Shown piece after piece: positions 57,804-64,000 of a DNA stretch of 64,000 nucleotides (the stretch's first letter is position 1; every line of letters begins with the position of its first letter). Made by a program: the position numbers and the translations under genes. Origin of the DNA: Anthostomella pinea (taxonomy: Eukaryota; Ascomycota; Sordariomycetes; Xylariales; Xylariaceae); the NCBI GenBank assembly GCA_963556695.1, contig CAUWAG010000020.1:3596001-3660000 (forward strand), written 5' to 3'. The notes beneath the pieces are model-generated. The model had not been told where the DNA came from and made no database searches. It saw nothing but the letters and a program-made list of their open reading frames with translations.

Positions 57804-58719
57804 ATGGCGGCGGCAGCGGCGACAAAGAGTTTCCGAACAGGAACGAAGCAGATATTCCTGTACGTTGACACGCATCCCATCCCAACAATCCCGATCCCCC
57901 TTTCCTGCCATTTGCTCGCAGCGCCTTGGGACACACACGCGCAGCCAGCCCGCAGTCCGGCGCAGCTCAGCCAGCTAACGTCTCGTCAACAAAAACAACA
58001 GGCCCGACCACATGATCACATTCCTCCGACCGAAAGACAACCAGCCGCCGCAATTCGCGACATTCAAGGTGCCGCTGACGTTCAACAAGCTGGACATCCG
58101 CGACTACCTGCTGCATGCCTACGACGTGTCGGTGAAAGGGGTGCGGTCGCAGCTGCGCCAGCAGAAGCCGCGGCGCTCCGCCATCCACCATCGCGTGTCC
58201 CGGCCCGCGCCCATCAAGACCATGACGGTCGAGCTGGCTTCGCCATTCGTGTGGCCGGCGCGCCCGGCCGACACGGAGGCCTGGGATAGTGATGCTGTGG
58301 TGAAGAGGGCAGAGGGCCTGAAGCGCCAGCGCGCGTGGAGCGTCCAGATCCAGAAGACGGGCAAGATGCCGCTGCGCGAGCAGACGGGGCCGGATGCGGC
58401 GAGGTTGGCGCTGCGGGATGAGGCGAGGAGGTTGTTGAGGGAGGGCGGGTGGCAGAATAAGAGGGTGCTGGATGTTAGGTTTGGGGTCAAGCCGACGCCG
58501 GCGGATGGGGCGGTGAGGGACCTGGCAAAGGATACGAAGGTCGTCGAGCAGGGGGAGGACGGGATGAATATGGGCGAGATGCAGAAGGTCATTGAGGGCA
58601 TGCAGGCTGGTGCTGGTGGCAAGAAGGCCGATTTGGAGGGGGCGCGGAAGAGCGCGCTGGAGGTGAAGAAGACGCCGCTGCTTGAGCGTGGGATGGGACG
58701 CCGAACCGATGGGAGGTAG
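57804..58719 (+). CDS. MRP20: Mitochondrial large-subunit ribosomal protein uL23m
   Basis: Exons 57804-57859 and 58002-58719 around a 142-nt intron; 257 residues, close to yeast Mrp20 (263). Component of the mitochondrial 54S subunit near the exit tunnel. The join gives RTGTKQIFLPDHMITFLRP. The uL23 core is FATFKVPLTFNKLDIRDYLLHAYDVSVKGVRSQL, followed by the basic loop QKPRRSAIHHRVSRPAPIK and the strand MTVELASPFVWPARP. The C-terminal half is a fungal mitochondrial extension with helices rich in Arg/Glu/Lys. The N-terminus (MAAAAATKSFRTGTKQ) is short, basic and free of acidic residues, consistent with mitochondrial import. Confidence 0.88.
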
Positions 58720-58834
58720 GAAGTCTGTATGAGTATGGGCTACCGCTTCTTACATACGTGTTGTTTATAATGCTGCGGAAGGCCACGAGCACGCAGTCTA
58801 GAGCCTTGACGGCAGTGTACTATGTATGATATCA

Positions 58835-60058
58835 TCACCCTTGCTCTGTATTGTCTTCATCTACATCTACCCAGTGATGTCTCTGCTGAAAGTACAAAGC
58901 CTCATTGCCCCAGCTCCACCAGCCGGCAGTGAGATTCCTCGCGAAGACCTCGAGGCCCTGGTAGTTCTCGGGCAGGACGTCCGTGAACAAGGACCCCAGG
59001 TTGGGCTTTCTGGAGTGGACATCAGGAACAGCTAGCATCACCTTGGGAGTCACCGGCAGCTTCACTGGACTTCCTGTCCTTCTTGCGATCAGCAGCCGCT
59101 CCCATGGCTTTCTCCACTGCGACTCTACGTCGATGACGGGATCCCCAGAGCTGGTGATCTTGAGCCAGATGTACTCTCCGATAGGCTCGAGGCCCCACTG
59201 GGTGAATATGCCACCTGGTGCTGTGACCAAGTCTGTAACTGCAGCTTTGTTAGTGACCCAGACGGCCACGAGACCGTCTGGCGTGAGGTGTGACGCGACG
59301 GGAATCTGGCACAGGAGGTCTTTGGCTTCATCCATGCCGTACACGGTTGCGTAGCCCTCCTGTTTCCTTCGAACCGACCGGCTGGGCCACGGCGGATCGA
59401 GGATCATCAAGTCGAATTTGGGAGCGGTCTTCAGGAATGTGTCCCCTTGACATTCTATGGTTCCCAGAAGGTAGTGCGAGTTGGGTGGGAGGAATGGTGG
59501 TGCAGTTGAGTTTGTGTTCTCGGTATCTGCGGGTGTTTGCTTCCTCTTGCGTGGCTGTTGCACATCTGCATCCGTATCCAGTGCTGGCCTCATGATCCGT
59601 GGCAGACACCATGGCCCGCTGTGATTGGATTTGACCGTCTCAAGTGCAGCCTTGACAGTCTCCAGAGTCATCAGCTCGGCAATTGCAGCAGCAGGCAACG
59701 TTGGTGTTTGCTGTTGCCGGCCTTTCTTTGGCTCTGGCATCTCCCATGGTGTTTTGACCGGGCTGGACGAGAATATCCGGCGTTCAACGGTGTGTCCTGG
59801 TGGTACTTGGGCCTCTTCGATGGAGCGAGGTATGTCGATAAGTAGCACGGATTCATCTGGGCTTGCAAACAACATGCAGGACTGCATCACGCCAGCTACA
59901 GTACATGTGTATCCTGGCTCTGTTGGCCGAGAAGTTTTGTTGGAATATGCAGTCACCTCGTGAGGGGGCTGTCTGTTGAAGGCCGGCGCAGCGACGGAGG
60001 GACAGGGGGGCGTGATGGAGATGGAGTTGGTAGAGTGTTTGCTGCTGACACGCGTCAT
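58835..60058 (-). CDS. MT-A70 family adenine-N6 methyltransferase, METTL4-like
   Basis: Intronless, 407 residues from ATG 60058. The open frame extends to a TTG at 60214, but that part has no ATG and an acceptor-like CTTACAG lies just before 60058, so a 5' exon is possible. The catalytic motif DPPW is at residues 221-224 in KFDLMILDPPWPSRSVRRK. It is followed by TPDGLVAVWVTNKAAV, WGLEPIGEYIWLKITSSGDPV and WRKPWERLLIARR, the layout of the METTL4 branch (m6A/6mA writers on U2 snRNA or DNA) rather than the IME4/METTL3 branch. The N-terminal VLLIDIPRSIEEAQ segment and a basic PRKRKQ patch (residues 169-174, possible nuclear signal) precede the domain. The C-terminus LPENYQGLEVFARNLTAGWWSWGNEALYF is the usual MT-A70 end. 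Substrate is not predictable. Confidence 0.87.
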   Translation of the reverse strand: MTRVSSKHSTNSISITPPCPSVAAPAFNRQPPHEVTAYSNKTSRPTEPGYTCTVAGVMQSCMLFASPDESVLLIDIPRSIEEAQVPPGHTVERRIFSSSPVKTPWEMPEPKKGRQQQTPTLPAAAIAELMTLETVKAALETVKSNHSGPWCLPRIMRPALDTDADVQQPRKRKQTPADTENTNSTAPPFLPPNSHYLLGTIECQGDTFLKTAPKFDLMILDPPWPSRSVRRKQEGYATVYGMDEAKDLLCQIPVASHLTPDGLVAVWVTNKAAVTDLVTAPGGIFTQWGLEPIGEYIWLKITSSGDPVIDVESQWRKPWERLLIARRTGSPVKLPVTPKVMLAVPDVHSRKPNLGSLFTDVLPENYQGLEVFARNLTAGWWSWGNEALYFQQRHHWVDVDEDNTEQG

Positions 60059-61367
60059 TGTAACCTGTAAGCGAGATCCCCCCCCCAGATCTAGATTACC
60101 CACGTCACTGGGATCGCACGCATTCCACAGCACCTGCACCCGGGGATCCTGGAAGTTGAAAAAGTGCTGTAACGGAGGGCCGCATAGCCGAGAGCCGATC
60201 GTTACCTCAAGCAAGTATGTGATTGACAGCAGATTGTATGACCTACTGTCAGACGATTGTAGGACAACGTCGAGGCATCTCCTGAGTACTGTGGCCGTGT
60301 TGTTGTCAGGTTGGCGACAATGTCACACGATTGCTGGATTGTTGGACGATGGAGTCTACCGGCAATGATTGGAAGTCTGGTTGTGCTCGGTTGCATTACA
60401 TTCTGCAAGCCAAGATCTCCTCCCTGGTTTGGTTTAGCAAGCGTGGCAAGGTACGAGCTCCTCTCCCCACCGCCCGCTGTAGATCAAATGGACCAGACCG
60501 ACTTCCAATGCAAACAATACCTTCTTGACTCAGGCCAAGCGAAGATTGATACAGAAATAAAGCTAGCAAGTGGCAACGAAAGAATACTTCAACGACTATA
60601 CGTGTTCAATTGGACGAACCGCAGCGGCAAACAAGCGCGCGTGAATCAGACCCAATCACGATGCGTTTTGGTGTAAGCACTCTGGATATCTGAGACTGAA
60701 ATCACGGGGAAACATCCAGGGGTCTTTTGGAGCTTCCAAGCGCCTGTGACCACGCCTATGACCTCGCCTATGACCTCAAGTCGCAGCTTAGGAGGCTCCA
60801 CGCTAGAGTCAAAACAGTCTAGAGTGACACTCTTCCAAGATTTTGGCCTGGGTGGGACTGCCACGACTGCGGTGCCCGGTGCGAATCGCCAGTCAGACCC
60901 CTGATGTCCGACCGGGGACTCCTGTCAATTTTCAAATACCATCTATCGTCCATCCATTTTGGGAAGCGAGCTCGCGCCGATACGGTATTCCCAAGCCAAG
61001 TACTCAGGCTAGTCAGGCCCTGGACGACGTCTTGCAATAATGCCTTTTATCCTCTTCTTTCTCTACACTTTGCCCGCACCCCATTGTTTCGACCGCATTG
61101 TGATCCGAAGGTCGATCCTCTGATTGTGTCGACCACGCGGACAGGCAACTTTCTGCTTCATCTGCCTACCCAGTCACTCATTCAACGTTGTAGCATTCAT
61201 TGCCACGTCCGAGTGCCCCAAGGAGGACACCTCTGGCCCTCCCTTCCCCGCCGTATGCGCATTTTCTGTCGACCGCAACCTTCTTTCCTGCAGCAGACCT
61301 ACCGTCAACTCGACACACAACTTCACCCACGCCCGCGGCCGGAGTGCCGATCACGCTATTAGCCAAA
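60059..61367. other. Divergent promoter region of MT-A70 and CSC1 genes
   Basis: 1.3 kb between divergent genes. A poly-C run (tcccccccccag) lies near 60077-60087. The last 250 nt before 61368 are C/T-rich, the CSC1-type gene's leader. No gene recognised; a 5' exon of the methyltransferase may lie at the left edge. Confidence 0.45.
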
Positions 61368-64000
61368 ATGGGGGATGTTCCAGGTAGGTCGCGACATGAT
61401 CCCGCCTTGGGTCTACACGATTCCTGACATACCCATCCTACGTGTATGTCTTTCAATATTCAAGGTCACTGACCACCGCTGCAGCCAGCAACTCCGATCC
61501 CGCCTCGGATGACAACGGCATCAGCCTGGTGGCTTTCATCACCGCCTTGAGTACCTCGTTGGTAGTCTTCGGCATCCAGACGGGCTTCTTCCTACTCTTG
61601 AGAACGAAGCTAGCCAGAATCTTGTAAGCGGACCCGACCATCAGCTACTCCTCCACCCGTGCTCCGAAATTGACAAGTGTGGTGTAACAGCAAACCCAAA
61701 ACATATCTCGTTCCTGAACGTGAACGAACAGATCCTCCACCCGACAGCCCCTGGGGCTTATTCATTTCGGTTTTTCGATTTCGGGATCGCGAAATCATCA
61801 AGAAATGCGGCCTAGACTCGTACTTCTTCCTACGATACCTACAGACGCTCTTGATTATATTCATACCAATGGCTGCCATCATCATTCCCATACTGGTGCC
61901 GCTAAATTACGTCGATGGGAGGAGCCATGATTTTGACGCAGTCAACGGCACCAACACCACCAACGGCAATGTAGCGACGGATGATAATGGCAATAGGATC
62001 GCCGGTCTGGACACACTAGCATGGGGCAATGTGAAGCATACCAACACGCGAAGATATTGGGCACACCTGGTCTTGGCCATATTCGTCGTCATTTGGGTTT
62101 GCGGCGTCTTCTTCGCCGAGCTAAGAGTCTACATCAAAGTACGCCAGGATTGGCTCACAACCGCTGAACATCGTCTACGAGCCTCTGCGACGACCGTGCT
62201 GGTGAGCGAAATCCCGGACAAGTGGCTGAATGAGGAGGCTCTTCGGGGACTCTTTGATGTCTTTCCTGGTGGACTTCGGAACATATGGCTCACACGAGAC
62301 CTGACCCATCTTCTGGAGAAAATATCGAAACGCGATGACATACATAAGCAACTGGAGGGTGCCCAGACAGAACTAATCCGAATGGCAAAAAAGAAGCAGC
62401 TTGAGAAGAGAGAGGAGGATGAAAAGAAAGCGCGTAAGGCATCAAAGACGCATCCCATGACGAAGGATGAAAAGCTGGATCGCAAGAAACAAGAAGACGC
62501 TGCCGCAAAAATACAGGCCGAGGCCGGCCAGGGCCTGAGTAGTGGTGATCGCCATGAAGTTCCTCATGATGTAGACGAAGCGGAGGATGAAGTTCGACAT
62601 AACGAGGAACATCAAGGACATGTTTCGGAGAATATCGTTTCCGCCGGGCTCTGGAAGCTGAAAGGGGGCTTTGGAAAGGGTGTCGATGCTGTAAGCAAGA
62701 CTGGACAAGGTCTTTTTGGGGGAGTTCAGAATGTGAGGCACGGAATCGACGACCAAATTGAAACGACGAATGGTTTTGTGGCAATCAAGCCGTCTGCTCC
62801 TACACGAGATCCGGATCGCCGTCATATACAACTGCCAGATGAGGAAGATCTTCCCAGGCCGTCAACACAAAACTCGAATCGCCCCAAACGCTCCGAAGCT
62901 GACGACCGAGTCATGGGGGCTGCCGCCACACGGCCCAATCACGCCCATAGTGGCTCGGTCGTTTCCCAAGACTCTATGCTTAAGAGGGAGAGCATTGAGA
63001 TGCGGCAGTTCGGAAACTCCACGCGCAAAGCCGCGAATGAGGAGGACATGTACGACAACGAAAAACCTCGATGGTACCAATTTTGGAAGCCCCCTGTAGG
63101 CGGCTTCGCCTCGCCGCTTCCCCAAGGATATGAGGGCAAGGAGTTCCCGTTCAAGAAGAAGAAAACGTTTCTCGAGACGCTCAAATCTGCCATCCCGTTC
63201 GTCGGGGGTGAGGAGCTCGAACCGGTCGAGTATACCAAGGCTTATAACGAAGATTTTGAAGAGGAAGAAGATAAGGATGGTCAGGCAGAATGGGAGAAGT
63301 GGATCAAGAGAAGCGATCGCCCTACCCACCGTCTTGCGAAATTTGGATGGACTCCTGGGTGGCTCCCTGGTCTGCCCGTTCTGAACAAGAAGGTTGACAC
63401 CATCTACTGGTGCAGGACAGAATTGGCGCGGCTCAACCACGAGATCGAGGCCGACCAGCAGAACCCGGAGCGTTATCCTCTCATGAAGTCGGCGTTCATC
63501 CAATTCAACCACCAGGTCGCCGCGCACATGGCTTGTCAGAGTATCATCCATCATGTGCCGAAGCAAATGGCCCCGCGTACTGTTGAAATTTCACCCAATG
63601 ACGTGCTGTGGGACAACATGGCTGTCAGCTGGTGGTCGGAGTGGCTTCGGACTTTTATTGCGATTGCCATCGTTACTGGAATGATAATATTGTGGGCTTT
63701 CCCTGTCGCGTTCACCGGCTCGCTCTCTCAGCTCAACAGTCTCATCGAGACGTTTCCATGGCTGGGTTTTCTGGACAAGAACCCCGTGGTGAAGAAAACA
63801 GCCACTGCCGTTGCGGGTGTCTTGCCGGCAATCCTGCTTGCCCTCCTACTCTTCTTGGTTCCGCTCATAATGGAGTTCCTTGCCGGCTTTAGGGGAGCCA
63901 AAACGGGAACCCAGAAAAGTGAGATGGTCCAAGTGTTCTACTTTGCCTTCCTCTTCGTCCAGGTATTCTTGGTTGTCTCACTGGCTTCCGGTGCCCTAGC
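61368..64000 (+). CDS. CSC1/OSCA/TMEM63-type calcium-permeable channel (partial, cut by window end)
   Basis: Exons 61368-61383, 61485-61623 and 61691-beyond 64000; introns of 101 and 67 nt; 821 codons visible and the frame is open at the edge. Osmosensitive cation channel family with RSN1_TM, PHM7_cyt and RSN1_7TM domains. The first membrane segment is SLVAFITALSTSLVVFGIQTG and RTKLARIFKPKTYLVPERERT is the typical following loop. Further spans lie at YLQTLLIIFIPMAAIIIPIL and WAHLVLAIFVVIWVCGVFFA. The cytosolic domain (from about residue 180) includes TTVLVSEIPDKW and LRGLFDVFPGGLRNIWLTRD, then an insert of about 270 residues that is Lys/Glu-rich and disordered. The 7-TM pore region begins at WLRTFIAIAIVTGMIILWAF. 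It matches fungal members in plasma or internal membranes. Stop codon lies outside the window. Confidence 0.92.

Overview
The window is nuclear DNA of a filamentous ascomycete (Pezizomycotina, most likely Sordariomycetes). The evidence is numerous short GT..AG introns (mostly 47 to 65 nt, several with a CTAAC/CTGAC branch site), a cutinase, a GPI-anchored GH17 glucanase, hamartin, an AsaB-type oxygenase, a CSC1-type channel, CCCTAA telomere-type tracts and an AT-rich repeat that looks affected by repeat-induced point mutation. No bacterial-style operons, rRNA or tRNA genes were seen. Several open frames begin at GTG or TTG. For nuclear genes I moved the start to the first sensible ATG or joined the frame to an upstream exon.

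Layout. 1-8.3 kb: gene-poor, nothing convincing. 8.36-9.6 kb: wreck of an NCS1 purine/cytosine permease. 10.7-21.7 kb: ordinary gene block with RIB7 (-), a CYSTM Q/P/Y-rich protein (+), an FAD salicylate-hydroxylase-like monooxygenase (-), a UBC/RWD-like protein without a catalytic Cys (+), a large conserved protein of unknown role (+) and ribokinase (-). 21.7-23.6 kb: CCCTAA-like tract and an AT-rich element with terminal inverted repeats. 23.7-29.1 kb: a second pfkB sugar kinase (-), an inositol monophosphatase (+) and a four-exon protein with an HELGH zincin motif (+). 29-31.6 kb: HET-domain scrap. 31.6-32.8 kb: a five-exon AsaB/CmcJ-type 2-oxoglutarate oxygenase (-). 33.9 kb: small secreted protein. 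35.6-38.75 kb: two decayed enzyme genes (a frameshifted aldo/keto reductase and a beta-lactamase-like serine hydrolase with two stops and a frameshift). 40.4-42.2 kb: MFS transporter. 44-45.2 kb: cutinase with a telomere-like tract in its second intron. 45.2-48.9 kb: empty. 48.9-50.3 kb: GH17 glucanase (-). 52-64 kb: dense housekeeping block with hamartin/TSC1 (-), a DJ-1/PfpI protein (+), mitochondrial uL23 (+), a METTL4-type MT-A70 methyltransferase (-) and a CSC1/OSCA/TMEM63 channel (+, cut by the window end).

Functional links are loose, as usual in fungi. Two ribokinase-type kinases and an inositol monophosphatase sit within 6.3 kb and could form a small sugar/polyol-phosphate neighbourhood. 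Cutinase, glucanase and the small secreted protein are secreted or cell-wall products. The 8-9.6, 29-31 and 35-39 kb stretches are decaying accessory DNA. I found no clear new multi-gene system. The best leads are the HELGH protein, the DJ-1 protein with four clustered R-[RK]-x-S sites, and the kinase pair with matching low-complexity inserts.
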